Positions 45,014 through 53,879 are shown, counted from the first letter of the stretch. The stretch is 64,000 nucleotides of DNA from Streptomyces sp. NRRL B-1140 (GCF_001280065.1 NZ_LGEA01000101.1:1-64000); one strand, 5' to 3'. The notes: generated from the letters alone by a model not told the origin. Made by a program: numbers and translations.

Positions 45014-45512
45014 ATGAAGTCTCTGAAGGCTGCCGCCGTCTTTGCCGGGTCTCTGATCGCCGCCGGTTCCGCCACGCCCGCGTTCGCCTACGAAGCTCCT
45101 CAGCAGGGCCCGACCGGCTACAGCGCCCCCGACCAGGCGCCGGCTGCTCAGAGTGCTCCATACCAGGCGCCCGCCCCGCAGCAGGCTGCGCCGTACCAGG
45201 CACCGGCTCCGCAGCAGGCTGCGCCGTACCGCTCCGCAGCAGGCTGCGCCGTACCAGGCGCCCGCCCCGCAGCAGGCTGCGCCGGCCCCGCAGCCGGCTC
45301 CGGCCCCTCGCCCGGCCGCGGAGCAGGCGCCCGCAGCGGCGGAGGGGCACCGTGCCCGGGACCTGGCAGCCACCAGCATCAGCGGCGACGCGACCACTCG
45401 CGTTCCGCTCGACGTGACTGCCGAAGGTTCGAACGCCCTGCTGCCCACGGCCAAGGAAGCCGTGTCCGCCCTGAACGACGCCAAGCCGGCACACGGCAAC
45501 CTGTGGCTGTAG
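45014..45512 (+). pseudogene. Frameshifted secreted Ala/Pro/Gln-repeat protein
   Basis: ATG 45014 after AAAGGAACACG starts a signal peptide (MKSLKAAAVFAGSLIAAGSATPAFA). A repeat follows, with units of QAPAPQQAAPY encoded by about 30-33-nt units. In the third unit 8 bases are absent (between TACC and GCTCCGCAG near 45228), which shifts the frame by one. The next frame continues the same repeat and ends in a conserved-looking C-terminus (ATSISGDATTRVPLDV, LLPTAKEAVSALNDAKPAHGNLWL) with stop at 45510-45512. Restoring 8 bases gives about 168 aa. It could be real slippage, phase variation or an assembly error. Confidence 0.75.
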
Positions 45513-45531
45513 GGCCGAGACCCCCCCAGCC

Positions 45532-45568
45532 AGGAGGCGGTCCCCAGCGGCGCTGGGGACCGCCTCCT
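45532..45568 (+). terminator. Terminator after the repeat-protein gene
   Basis: A perfect 17-bp stem (45532-45548 with 45552-45568) with a GGC loop, 20 bases after the stop. Confidence 0.85.
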
Positions 45569-45957
45569 TGTCGTTCCCCCTGGTGCAGCTGATCGGAGGA
45601 CTGCCTCTCATGTCACTGCAATGGCCGGAAGGGCGCGGCCCGTCACCGAGGCCGAGCGGCACCGCGGACTACGAGCACGGACTGCGCGCACGGACTGCGC
45701 GCCGTGCACAGGGCGCCGTCGTTCCTCACCGGTCCGTCAGCTCATCGAGAGGGCAACTGGACCGTCGCCGCAGGAGAGACGGACCCGAATCCGGAAGGCT
45801 GGGGTGGGGAACGACGCGGCACCTGCCGGCGCAATCACAGCAGGGTGCACCGCTGGGACGGCGGTGCGACCCCCGACCGGGCCTCCGTCAACGACCCTGT
45901 CCTCCCGGAGAACGTCAGCCACATGTACCGGTACGCGAGATGAGGGGGCTGCACGGC
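45569..45957. other. Stretch without a convincing gene
   Basis: Open frames exist on both strands but have no family features, no good ribosome-binding site and random-looking Arg/Pro/Gly content. I see no repeat or RNA gene. It may be decayed coding sequence. Confidence 0.4.
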
Positions 45958-45990
45958 GAGAGCCCCGGCGCTGGGGGCGCCGGGGCTCTC
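45958..45990 (-). terminator. Terminator of the short chaplin gene
   Basis: A perfect 13-bp stem (45958-45970 with 45978-45990) lies 16 bases beyond the stop of the leftward chaplin. Confidence 0.8.
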
Positions 45991-46006
45991 GGGGGGAACG
46001 GCAGGC

Positions 46007-46303
46007 TCAGTGGCCGTGGCCGTGAGAGGCCTTCTTGCCGGCCTTCTTCTTGTCCTTCTCGTCGTCGCCGTTCTTGCAGACGTTGCCGGAGGCCTCGTTC
46101 AGTGCACCGATGATGGTGACGGTGTTCCCGCACACGTTGATCGGCACGTGGAGCGGAACCTGGACCACATTGCCCGACAGGAAGCCCGGCGAACCGATCG
46201 CCGCACCCTTGGCGCCGGCGTCCGCCGAGGCCAGACCGGCCCCGCTGAGCACCATGGCGCCCGTCCCCAGTGCGACAGCGCCAACCTTCGCGATGTGAGA
46301 CAT
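46007..46303 (-). CDS. Short chaplin with a Lys/His-rich tail
   Basis: A 98-aa secreted protein. ATG 46303 follows AAGGAGAACGTG. Signal peptide HIAKVGAVALGTGAMVLSGAGLASA, then one chaplin domain: AAIGSPGFLSGNVVQVPLHVPINVCGNTVTIIGALNEASGNVCKN with both conserved cysteines. Unlike most short chaplins, it continues into a highly charged tail (GDDEKDKKKAGKKASHGHGH). The core should assemble into amyloid fibrils on the hyphal surface; the tail might bind metal or anionic glycan, which is inference. Confidence 0.93.
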   Translation of the reverse strand: MSHIAKVGAVALGTGAMVLSGAGLASADAGAKGAAIGSPGFLSGNVVQVPLHVPINVCGNTVTIIGALNEASGNVCKNGDDEKDKKKAGKKASHGHGH

Positions 46304-46530
46304 CACGTTCTCCTTAACGATTTGGATGAGTGCGGCAGCAGCGCGCGACCGCACTGCCCCTTCAACGCGATGGCCAGGGACCGGTCACGGCTGCCGAGAA
46401 GATGGTTTTTTCATGAAAGTTGCGCGTGTGCGCGTTTTGTCTGTGAAGAGCGGGAAAAAATCGTCTACCGTCAGCGACTGTAAGTGACCGATCCAACACG
46501 GAAGGTGTTGGACCGAGAAACGGAGAAGTA

Positions 46531-46797
46531 ATGCGCAAGTACCAGAAGGCCGCGGTCGTCGCGGCCATGCTCGGCAGCGTCAGCTTCCTCGGTGCTGGCG
46601 TCAGCCAGGCCTACGGTGGCGACAAGCCGAACGTGGACATCGACAGCGTCCAGAGCAACGCCTGTGGCAACGAGTCGCAGTCGGGCGTTCTGAACATCGG
46701 CCGCGCCAACGTCCAGATCCTGGACATCCTGGTCAACCAGCCCGTGGACCAGTCCACGTCGGTGACCTGTGGCAACGCCTTCGGCATCGGTAAGTGA
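46531..46797 (+). CDS. Small secreted two-cysteine protein, copy 1
   Basis: 88 aa. ATG 46531 follows GGAGAAGTA. Signal peptide MRKYQKAAVVAAMLGSVSFLGAGVSQA is followed by an Asp-rich segment and the conserved core SNACGNESQSGVLNIG...NVQILDILVNQPVDQS..VTCGNAFGIG, with Cys in ACGNES and TCGNAF. Copy 2 (47039-47305) has the same length and about 75% identical residues. The CGN spacing recalls chaplins (NVCGN), but the hydrophobic pattern differs. Not a family I can name. It is divergent from the short chaplin. Confidence 0.82.
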   Translation: MRKYQKAAVVAAMLGSVSFLGAGVSQAYGGDKPNVDIDSVQSNACGNESQSGVLNIGRANVQILDILVNQPVDQSTSVTCGNAFGIGK

Positions 46798-46820
46798 ACC
46801 GTCGCTGACCAGGTGATCTG

Positions 46821-46865
46821 AGCGGGCCCCGGGTCCGGACCTCGTGTCCGGACCCGGGGCCCGCT
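46821..46865 (+). terminator. Terminator after secreted protein copy 1
   Basis: A perfect 20-bp stem (46821-46840 with 46846-46865) around the loop CTCGT, the strongest hairpin in the window. It starts 24 bases after the stop. Confidence 0.9.
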
Positions 46866-47038
46866 CGCCGTTGTGCGGTCCTGTCGGCCCCGCGACGCCG
46901 CAGGTTCCTCACGGGCATTTGAAGAAAATGGCGCGACTCGGCGTTTCGGCTGTCAAAAGCCGCGAACGTCTCCTAGGTTTAACACTGTCGGTAAGCGGTC
47001 CATCACGGCCCGTGTTCGACGTGAGAAACGGAGAGGTA

Positions 47039-47305
47039 ATGCGCAAGTTCCAGAAGGCCGCGGTCGTCATGGCCGCGCTCGGCACCGTCACCTTCCTCGG
47101 CGCCGGCGTCAGCCAGGCCGGCGACGGGTCGTCGCTCGAGGTGGACAGCACGCAGTCCAACGCGTGTGGCAACGAGTCGCAGTCGGGCGTCCTCAACATC
47201 GGCCGGATCAACGTTCAGGTCCTGGACATCCTGGCCAACCAGCCTGTGGACCAGTCCAAGTCGGTTACCTGCACCAACGCCTTCGCTCTGGGCGGCGGTC
47301 ACTGA
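47039..47305 (+). CDS. Small secreted two-cysteine protein, copy 2
   Basis: 88 aa, paralogue of the gene at 46531. ATG 47039 follows GGAGAGGTA, the same leader arrangement. Signal peptide MRKFQKAAVVMAALGTVTFLGAGVSQA, then DSTQSNACGNESQSGVLNIGRI, VQVLDILANQPVDQS and VTCTNAFALGGGH. The second cysteine is kept but the Gly after it is replaced (TCTN instead of TCGN). A tandem duplication is clear. A stem-loop follows here too, so each copy is its own transcription unit. Confidence 0.82.
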   Translation: MRKFQKAAVVMAALGTVTFLGAGVSQAGDGSSLEVDSTQSNACGNESQSGVLNIGRINVQVLDILANQPVDQSKSVTCTNAFALGGGH

Positions 47306-47316
47306 ACAGGTGATCC

Positions 47317-47364
47317 GGGCGGGCCTTGAGACTCGAACGATGTTTCGGGACCCGGGGCCCGCCC
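47317..47364 (+). terminator. Stem-loop after secreted protein copy 2
   Basis: GGGCGGGCC (47317-47325) pairs with GGCCCGCCC (47356-47364) around a 30-base loop. It is related to the hairpin after copy 1 but degraded. Confidence 0.55.
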
Positions 47365-47437
47365 CCGGCTTTTGCCGATGAAAGTTCTCGAAGGTCCCCG
47401 TCGTCCACGCGGGGAATCGCCGTAAAGGAGTATGGAC

Positions 47438-47713
47438 ATGCCGAATGCAAAGAGGATCGCAGTCGTAGCGGGGGTTCTGTGGAGCGTGGCTCTCATCGGA
47501 GCCGGGGCCGGTCAGGCCTTCGCCCTTGACGGCTCGGGCGGGTCCAGTGGCTCCGGCAAGTGCGTCGATGACGGCAAGGGGAATGTTCGCTGCGTGCACG
47601 AGGCCGTATATCGCGACAAGAACGGGGACGTCCACGTCGTCGCGAGCCAGGCGCAGAGCTGTTCGAGCGAGGGCTGCAGCAGCAGTGTCGTCATCGGCGG
47701 CAAGGACCACTGA
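47438..47713 (+). CDS. Small secreted cysteine-rich protein
   Basis: 91 aa from ATG 47438, 7 bases after AAAGGAG; an ATG at 47432 is too close to the ribosome-binding site. Signal peptide NAKRIAVVAGVLWSVALIGAGAGQAFA is followed by a Gly/Ser-rich stretch and four cysteines: GKCVDDG, VRCVHEA, SCSSEGCSSS. The mature chain predicts beta strands (VYRDKNGDVHVVASQ). It is not homologous to the two 88-aa proteins, apart from the leader style. Function unknown. Confidence 0.78.
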   Translation: MPNAKRIAVVAGVLWSVALIGAGAGQAFALDGSGGSSGSGKCVDDGKGNVRCVHEAVYRDKNGDVHVVASQAQSCSSEGCSSSVVIGGKDH

Positions 47714-47779
47714 CGTCCGAGGCAGCGGGGCGCCTTTGTTCACGTCGGCGCCCGTCTCGCTGGTCCACCCTTCGGTCGG

Positions 47780-47815
47780 GAATGGCCGGGACCCGTTACC
47801 GGGTCCCGGCCATTC
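47780..47815. terminator. Terminator after the Cys-rich secreted gene
   Basis: A perfect 16-bp stem (47780-47795 with 47800-47815) with a TTAC loop, between that gene and the convergent dehydrogenase. Confidence 0.85.
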
Positions 47816-47863
47816 GCATGTGCGGAGGGCCGCCCGCTCACGTGCGGCGCCCGACGGGCGGGT

Positions 47864-48823
47864 TCAAGGCAGCCGTCGCACCGGCGCGCCATCGAGGAAC
47901 GCGCGGATGTTCTCGACCGCCTGCCCGTAGTAGGTCGCGTAGTTGGCCCGGGAGACATAGCCGAGGTGCGGCGTGGCGAGGAGGCGGGGTGCCGTGCGCA
48001 TCGGGTGGCCCGCGGGAAGGGGCTCGATGTCGAAGACGTCCACGCCGGCGCCGGCGATACGGCCGCTGTGCAGGGCGTCGAGAAGGGCGTCCTGGTCGAC
48101 GATCGCCGCGCGTGAGGTGTTGATCAGGTAGGCCGTCGGCTTGAGGAGGGCAAGTTCCGACCGGCCGAGCAGGCCACGCGTACGGTCGCCGAGGGCGAGG
48201 TGGACCGACACGAAGTCGCTGTCCGCCAGCAGTTCCTCTTTGGAGGAGGCGAGTTCCACACCGACCTCGGCGGCGCGCTCCCGGGTGAGGTTCTGGCTCC
48301 AGGCCCCGACCCGCATGCCGAAGGCGAGCCCGACCTGCGCGACCCGGCTGCCGATCTTCCCCAGGCCGAGCAACCCGAGACGCCGGCCGTGCAGATCGGC
48401 ACCGACGGTGCTCTGCCAGGGACCGCCGGAGCGCAGGGCGTTGCTCTCCTGGACGAGCCCGCGTGCGAGGCCGAGCAGCAGCGCCCAGGTCATCTCGACC
48501 GGCGGGGTGGAGGAGCTGGCCGTGCCGCACACCGTGACGCCGTGGGCCTCGGCGGCCGCGTAGTCGATGACGGAGTTCCGCATGCCGGAGGCGACGATCA
48601 GTTTCAGCCGGGGCAGCCGGGCGATCAACGACCCGGGGAACGGCACGCGCTCGCGCAGGGTCACGACGATGTCGAAACCGGCCAACGCGGCGGCCAGATC
48701 GTCCTCGCCCTCGATGTGCCGGTCGAAGGCCACGACCTCCACGTCGTCCGCGACCCCCGTCCAGTCGGCGACCTCGGTCGCCACCTTCTGAAAGTCGTCC
48801 AGCACAGCACAGCGCAGCCGCAC
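47864..48823 (-). CDS. D-2-hydroxyacid dehydrogenase, NAD-dependent
   Basis: A 319-aa protein from GTG 48823, preceded by AGGAGG. The NAD motif is GLLGLGKIGSRVAQVGLAFGM. The substrate Arg lies in LINTSRAAIVDQDALLDAL, the acid in GAGVDVFDIEPLP and the catalytic His in LLATPHLGYVS. This is the phosphoglycerate dehydrogenase-like family. The substrate is not deducible. A long in-frame extension upstream has no features. Confidence 0.87.
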   Translation of the reverse strand: MRLRCAVLDDFQKVATEVADWTGVADDVEVVAFDRHIEGEDDLAAALAGFDIVVTLRERVPFPGSLIARLPRLKLIVASGMRNSVIDYAAAEAHGVTVCGTASSSTPPVEMTWALLLGLARGLVQESNALRSGGPWQSTVGADLHGRRLGLLGLGKIGSRVAQVGLAFGMRVGAWSQNLTRERAAEVGVELASSKEELLADSDFVSVHLALGDRTRGLLGRSELALLKPTAYLINTSRAAIVDQDALLDALHSGRIAGAGVDVFDIEPLPAGHPMRTAPRLLATPHLGYVSRANYATYYGQAVENIRAFLDGAPVRRLP

Positions 48824-49137
48824 GGCTTGCCCCCTCCTGGTCCAGGGTTCGGGTCCGGATTGGTCCGGGTGGGCGATTCTGGCTCGGGCCCGGTCCGGGA
48901 TGGCGTTGACGTTGGCAGACCATGATCGCGCCTGCCGTGAGCCGCCCGCTAGTGACAGATCCTCCACCACCGCCTCGCGCCGCCCCCTTCGTGCGGACTC
49001 CGGGCCTCCTCCATCGCAGTCATGGGCGGAACCCCTACGCCGAGCGTGACCCGCGGAAAGCCCTGTCCAAGGGAGGGCCCCTCGCCATGGAGGTGGAGTC
49101 GTGGGCGGGGAACTGCACATCAAGGTAAGCGCGTCAG

Positions 49138-49674
49138 ATGATCGTGACGACTTCCCAGACCTTGCTGCGAACGGCGAATCTCGACGACCTGGACCCGGTC
49201 GTTGACCTGCATACTCAAGCGCGCACAGCGTATTACCAGGCAGGAGGATTATCGGAGGCGGAGCTCACCTCTCCTGAGGCACGCTCTGTTCGACGAGAAA
49301 TGTGGATGCGTGCCGTGCAGGACGACGCCCGGACAGTTCTGTGCGCCGTGAGCGACAGTGAGATCGTCGGCATCTTGGCGATGGGCCCTCCGCTGGAGGC
49401 TGACCTGGATGCCTCGGCCGTCGGCCAGCTGCACCAGATCCACGTCCGCCCCGGGCGCTGGGGGCAGGGGATCGGTAGCCAGTTGCACGCCGCCTTTCTG
49501 CAGCTCCTTCGCGATGCTTCTCTGACGAGCGGGGTGCTCGAAGCATGGGAGCGCAACAGCCGAGCCCAGGCCTTCTACGCCCGGCATGGATGGAAACCCG
49601 ACGGGCACCGCCGGCCCGGCCCCGGCCACGCGAACTATGTGCGTATGCAGCTGGTCTTGGGGCCGTCCTCCTGA
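49138..49674 (+). CDS. GNAT N-acetyltransferase
   Basis: A 178-aa single-domain acetyltransferase. The acetyl-CoA motif A is QIHVRPGRWGQGIGSQLHAAFLQLL, followed by LEAWERNSRAQAFYARHGWKPDG, the standard motif B with Asn and Tyr. The N-terminal part (LLRTANLDDLDPVVDLHTQARTAYY) is usual. Substrate unknown. Start ATG 49138 has a weak AAGG upstream. Confidence 0.85.
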   Translation: MIVTTSQTLLRTANLDDLDPVVDLHTQARTAYYQAGGLSEAELTSPEARSVRREMWMRAVQDDARTVLCAVSDSEIVGILAMGPPLEADLDASAVGQLHQIHVRPGRWGQGIGSQLHAAFLQLLRDASLTSGVLEAWERNSRAQAFYARHGWKPDGHRRPGPGHANYVRMQLVLGPSS

Positions 49675-49789
49675 GAGCCTGTGCGTCGCCAGGCGGCCGT
49701 CGGAGCGACTTCGGGCTGGAGTTGCCACGGGCGAGTGATCATGGGGCCGTGAGCTTCCGGCGCGTCGGGCAGTCTGTGGACCTGCCCGT

Positions 49790-50000
49790 CTTCGACGGTG
49801 GTGCAGCGCAACGTCGCCAAGCTCGTGTAGGTCCAGGCCCCTCGATACCGGGTTGGTCGCGGTCTGCCCGTTGCCGAGGGGGAGCAGTGGCGGGAAACCG
49901 GCCTGGTCTCTGACGGAGCAGCGGCCGCACTGGACAAGCTGGGAGACCTGCTGTCCGGCGAGGACGGGGTCGTTGCCGTCAGCGTTGCCGTCAGAGACAC
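49790..50000 (+). pseudogene. Tyrosine-integrase remnant downstream of tRNA-Arg
   Basis: One frame reads VVQRNVAKLV, then TAG at 49828-49830, then VQAPRYRVGRGLPVAE, which matches the region of tyrosine recombinases between the core-binding and catalytic domains. After an abrupt junction it reads SDGAAAALDKLGDLL, resembling an integrase C-terminus. The catalytic R-HxxR-Y core is missing. Together with its place next to the 3' end of a tRNA gene, this is best read as the scar of an integrated element. Confidence 0.55.
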
Positions 50001-50001
50001 G

Positions 50002-50039
50002 AAACGCCCTGGAGGGGAGATCCCCTGTGGGGCGTTTTT
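50002..50039 (+). terminator. Hairpin with T-run beside tRNA-Arg
   Basis: AAACGCCC (50002-50009) pairs with GGGCGTTT (50030-50037), with GGGG/CCCC inside, followed by TTTTT. It could end rightward transcription from the integrase remnant or, as the reverse, the tRNA transcript. Confidence 0.7.
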
Positions 50040-50054
50040 GCTGGTGAGAGGTGG

Positions 50055-50127
50055 CGCCCCCGGCAGGACTCGAACCTGCGGCCAAGCGCTTAGAAGGCGC
50101 CTGCTCTATCCACTGAGCTACGGGGGC
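50055..50127 (-). tRNA. tRNA-Arg (anticodon TCT)
   Basis: A 73-base cloverleaf: acceptor GCCCCCG pairs with CGGGGGC, discriminator G. The D-arm is GCTC/GAGC. The anticodon stem is GGCGC with GCGCT, loop CTTCTAA giving TCT (reads AGA, a rare codon in this GC-rich genome). The T-arm is GCAGG TTCGAGT CCTGC. The 3' CCA is not encoded. tRNA-Arg genes are frequent integration sites, and an integrase remnant lies at its 3' side. Confidence 0.97.
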
Positions 50128-50447
50128 CGGGTGTGGTGGCCTCTGTCTGGTGCCCTGGTGTGGGCCGAACCGTGACGTTGCCGGGGACAAGGATAGGGCT
50201 CCCGCGTCCTTGCCCCTGTCGCTTCGCCTCCGTGGCTCGATGTGGAGGTTCGGTGAAGCGGTCCTGATAATCGCAGGCAGGTACGAATCGTGCACCGCTT
50301 TTGGCGTCAGACGCATCGGGTGTTGTGCACTCGTTATGCCTGGAGTGTGCCCGTGTCCCAGTCGTCCCTTCCGTCCCTTGTGTCCTATCGGCGCGCAGAC
50401 ATGCTCATATGCTTCAGAATTCCCCTAAAATTGGGCATTCTGCACAT
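50128..50447. other. Intergenic region upstream of the dynamin genes
   Basis: No gene seen in these 320 bases. The last 170 bases are clearly lower in GC than the average and presumably carry the promoter of dynA, and the first part the tRNA promoter. No promoter boxes are distinct enough to call. Confidence 0.4.
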
Positions 50448-52055
50448 GTGGTGACCTTGGACGTACGGCCTCAGCTGCTCGACGCACTCTCCGCCCTGCG
50501 CGACCGTGTCGCCGCCGCACGCTTCCCGCTGCCCCTGGCGGGGGCCCCACGCGCGCGTGCCAACCGCGACGAACTTCTCGCGCAGCTCGACGACTACTTG
50601 GTGCCCCGCTTGAGGGACCCCGAAGCGCCGCTTCTGGCCGTCGTGGGCGGGTCGACCGGAGCCGGGAAATCGACACTGGTGAACTCCCTCGTGGGGCGGC
50701 GGGTCAGCGAGGCGGGCGTGCTGCGGCCGACGACACGCACCCCCGTGCTGGTCTGCCATCCGGAGGACCACCACTGGTTCAGCGGGATGCGGGTGCTGCC
50801 CGATCTCACCCGTGTGTGGGTGCCCCAGCAGGAAGCCACCGAAGACCTCCTGCTCCCCGGAGAGGACCCCGCGCGCGTGCTGCGCGTCGAGTCCGCCGAG
50901 ACCCTCCCGCCCGGCCTCGCCCTCCTCGACGCACCCGACATCGACTCCCTGGTGTCCGACAACCGGGTCCTGGCCGCCGAACTCATCTGCGCCGCCGACA
51001 TCTGGGTCATGGTCACCACCGCCGCCCGCTACGCCGACGCCGTCCCCTGGCACATGCTGCGCACCGCCAAGGAGTACGACGTCACCCTCGTGACCGTGCT
51101 CGACCGTGTACCCCACCAGGTGGTGAACGAGGTGTCACGGCAGTACGGTGCCCTGCTCACCAAGGCCGGGCTCGGCGAGGTGCCGCGCTTCACCGTGCCC
51201 GAACTGCCCGAGTCCGCCTTCGGCGGTGGCCTCCTGCCCGCCACCGCCGTCGCCCAGTTGCGCGGCTGGCTGATCCACCAGGCCCAGGACCCCGCGGCCA
51301 GGCAGCACGTCATCGCCCGCACGGCGTACGGCGTCCTCGACTCCCTCAAGTCCCGGATGCCCGAACTGGCCGGTGCCGCCGCAGCGCAGTACGCCGCCGC
51401 ACTGCGGCTCACCTCCGCCGTCGAGACGGCGTACGACAGCGAACACACGCGCGTGCGGGGCCGGCTGCACGGCGGGGCGGTCCTCGCCGGGGACGCGCTC
51501 AAACGGTGGCGTGCCTTCCCCCTGGACTGCACCGCCGGTGAACTCCTCGACGCGCTCGTGGAGAGCCTCGGCGCGCTGCTGCTGTGCGCCGTCACCGCCG
51601 CCGACGAGCGCATCGACGACGCCTGGCGGCGCGAACCGGCGTCCGCCGCCCCGGAACTCGCCGCACGCGACGCGGCGGCCGACAGCGCAGAACAGCGCAT
51701 CGGGCTGGCCGTACGGCGATGGCGGCGGGAGCTGGAGGAGCACGCCGAGGACGAGGTGCGCGAACTCGACCGCACTCTCGCGCCCGACCCCGAACTGGTC
51801 GCAGCCCTGGTCGCCACCTCCCTGCTCGGCGGCCGCCGGGGCCGGATGGCCGGGGAGGGGCTCGCCGAGCGCATCGGCGCCCACGGCGCGCTGCGGCTGC
51901 GCGACCGGGCCGGGCGGCTGCTCACCGACCACGTGGACCGCGTCCTGCACGCCGAACGCGAGCGCCGGCTCGCCCCGCTCGACGCGCTGGACGTCCACCC
52001 CGAGCCACAGGCCGAACTCATCGCCGCGCTGTCCGTTTTGCAGAAGGAGAGGTGA
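50448..52055 (+). CDS. dynA: Dynamin-like GTPase DynA
   Basis: About 535 aa. The GTPase P-loop is [10 protein letters not shown] (67-76), switch [14 protein letters not shown], and the G3-like [15 protein letters not shown] long helical stalk follows with no membrane helix. In Streptomyces two adjacent dynamin-like GTPases stabilise FtsZ ladders during sporulation septation. This gene, followed after 3 bases by a second one with two membrane helices, fits DynA. Start uncertain: GTG 50448 or 50451 precede [15 protein letters not shown] 50409 is in frame but adds an unusual leader. Confidence 0.82.
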   Translation: MVTLDVRPQLLDALSALRDRVAAARFPLPLAGAPRARANRDELLAQLDDYLVPRLRDPEAPLLAVVGGSTGAGKSTLVNSLVGRRVSEAGVLRPTTRTPVLVCHPEDHHWFSGMRVLPDLTRVWVPQQEATEDLLLPGEDPARVLRVESAETLPPGLALLDAPDIDSLVSDNRVLAAELICAADIWVMVTTAARYADAVPWHMLRTAKEYDVTLVTVLDRVPHQVVNEVSRQYGALLTKAGLGEVPRFTVPELPESAFGGGLLPATAVAQLRGWLIHQAQDPAARQHVIARTAYGVLDSLKSRMPELAGAAAAQYAAALRLTSAVETAYDSEHTRVRGRLHGGAVLAGDALKRWRAFPLDCTAGELLDALVESLGALLLCAVTAADERIDDAWRREPASAAPELAARDAAADSAEQRIGLAVRRWRRELEEHAEDEVRELDRTLAPDPELVAALVATSLLGGRRGRMAGEGLAERIGAHGALRLRDRAGRLLTDHVDRVLHAERERRLAPLDALDVHPEPQAELIAALSVLQKER

Positions 52056-52058
52056 CCG

Positions 52059-53879
52059 GTGACCGCCGTCACTGACCAGGACCCCACCGAGCACGCCGAT
52101 CAGCCGGACGACGACGCCCGCAAGGCGGCGGGCACCGCCGGCCGGCCCGCCCCGGACGGCGAGCGCGCGGCGCGCACCGACTCCGCCGAGACCTGGGACG
52201 ACGGGCTCATCGCGCGCCGGGTCAACGAGACAGCCGAAGGAGGCCGGTTCCCCGTGACGGACAGCCGCTCCGCCGCCCCGCCGACGGTGACCCCACTGGT
52301 GTACGAGAAGTCGCTGCGCTCCAGGCTGGAGGCGCTGCGCCAGTTGGTGGGGCTCTCCCGTACCCGGCTCGACAGCCGGACGCTGTCGCAGGCCGGCCGG
52401 GTGCTCGACGAGGCGTCCGCGCGGCGCAGGCTCTCCGGGCAGCACACCGTCGTCGCCATCGCGGGCGCCACCGGAAGCGGCAAGTCGCAGCTGTTCAACG
52501 CGCTCGCGGGGGTGACCATCTCGGAGACGGGCGTACGCCGTCCGACCACCGCGGCGCCCATCGCGTGCAGTTGGAGCGACGGGGCGGCCGGCCTCATCGA
52601 ACGGCTCGGCATCCCGCCCCGGTTGCGCCGCCGCCCGCTGCCGTCCGGGGACGGCGAGTCGCCGCTGCGCGGACTCGTCCTGATCGACCTGCCCGACCAC
52701 GACTCCGCCGCCGTACAGCACCGTCAGCACGTGGACCGCATCCTGGGGCTCGTCGACGCGGTCATCTGGGTCGTCGACCCGGAGAAGTACGCCGACGCCG
52801 TGCTCCACGAGCGTTATCTGCGGCCCATGGCGGCCCACGCCGAGGTCATGTTCGTCGTCCTCAACCAGATCGACCGGCTGCCCGGGGAAGCCGCCGAACA
52901 GGTCCTCGACGATCTGCGGCGGCTCCTCGACGAGGACGGCATCGCCCTCGGGGAGTACGGCGAACCGGGCACGACCGTGCTCGCGCTGTCCGCGCTCACC
53001 GGAGACGGCGTGGGCGATCTGCGGGAGGCCCTCGGGCAGTTCGTCTCGGAGCGCGGCGCGCCGAACCGTCGTATCTCGGCCGATGTGGACATGGCCGCGG
53101 CACGGCTGTGGCCCGTCTACGCCACCCAGCGGCGGACCGGGCTCAGCGAACAGGCCCGGGAGGAGTTCTCCGACCGGCTCGCGGACGCGGTGGGTGCCAC
53201 GGCGGCGGGCGAGGCGGCCGAGCGGGCGTGGCTGCGCAACGCCAACCGGGCCTGCGGTACGCCCTGGCTGCGGCTGTGGCGCTGGTACCAGGACCATGGC
53301 GAGCCCACCACGGGGCGGCTCCCCGGACGCACGCAGGCCGACGAGGAGGCGACCGCCCGTCAGCGCGTCGAGCAGGCGGTGCGGACGGTGGCCGACCGGG
53401 CGTCGGCCGGGCTGCCGGCGCCCTGGGCGCAGGCGGTGCGCGAGGCGGCCGTGCGTGGCTCGCAGGGGCTGCCGGAGGCGCTGGACGAGCTGACCGCGCG
53501 TGCGGGCGTGCCGGCGGGGCGGCCGCCGCGGCCCGGGTGGTGGCCGGTGGCCGTACTCATCCAGGCGTCGATGACGATCCTGCAGTTCCTGGGCGGCTTG
53601 TGGCTGCTGGGCCAGATCATCGGGGTCGTGTCGCCCAACCTGGGGGTGCCTGTGCTGCTGATGGTGATCGGCATCGTCGGCGGTCCGCTCATCGAGTGGA
53701 GCTGCCGGATGGCGGCCCGCGGCCCGGCCCGGCGCTACGGCCTGGAGGCGGAACGCCGATTGCGGGAGGCGGCGTCCGGATGCGGCAGGGCCCGGGTGCT
53801 GGACCCGGTGGCGGCGGAGCTGCTGCGCTACCGGGAGGTCCGGGAGCAGTACGCGAGGGTGGTGGGTACGGGGCGGTGA
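52059..53879 (+). CDS. dynB: Dynamin-like GTPase DynB, membrane-bound
   Basis: A 606-aa protein from GTG 52059 (AAGGAGAGG upstream). A disordered acidic N-terminus (to about 75) precedes LRSRLEALRQLVGLSRTRLDSRT. P-loop AGATGSGKSQ, RRPTTAAPIAC (switch I), LIDLPDHDS (G3), LNQIDRLPGE (G4). Two adjacent helices (WWPVAVLIQASMTILQFLGGLWLL and VSPNLGVPVLLMVIGIVGG, about 495-550) form the hairpin that anchors DynB in the membrane; a helical C-terminus follows. Predicted partner of DynA at sporulation septa. Confidence 0.87.
   Translation: MTAVTDQDPTEHADQPDDDARKAAGTAGRPAPDGERAARTDSAETWDDGLIARRVNETAEGGRFPVTDSRSAAPPTVTPLVYEKSLRSRLEALRQLVGLSRTRLDSRTLSQAGRVLDEASARRRLSGQHTVVAIAGATGSGKSQLFNALAGVTISETGVRRPTTAAPIACSWSDGAAGLIERLGIPPRLRRRPLPSGDGESPLRGLVLIDLPDHDSAAVQHRQHVDRILGLVDAVIWVVDPEKYADAVLHERYLRPMAAHAEVMFVVLNQIDRLPGEAAEQVLDDLRRLLDEDGIALGEYGEPGTTVLALSALTGDGVGDLREALGQFVSERGAPNRRISADVDMAAARLWPVYATQRRTGLSEQAREEFSDRLADAVGATAAGEAAERAWLRNANRACGTPWLRLWRWYQDHGEPTTGRLPGRTQADEEATARQRVEQAVRTVADRASAGLPAPWAQAVREAAVRGSQGLPEALDELTARAGVPAGRPPRPGWWPVAVLIQASMTILQFLGGLWLLGQIIGVVSPNLGVPVLLMVIGIVGGPLIEWSCRMAARGPARRYGLEAERRLREAASGCGRARVLDPVAAELLRYREVREQYARVVGTGR

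Noticed and set aside
45568..46113. A 181-aa rightward protein between the repeat gene and the chaplin
   Set aside because: Arg/Pro/Gly-rich random composition, crosses a terminator and the 3' end of the opposite-strand chaplin, and has no ribosome-binding site.
50301..50447. N-terminal extension of DynA
   Set aside because: The extra residues are Cys/Val rich and lie in a lower-GC promoter-like region; the family start follows at TLDVRPQ.
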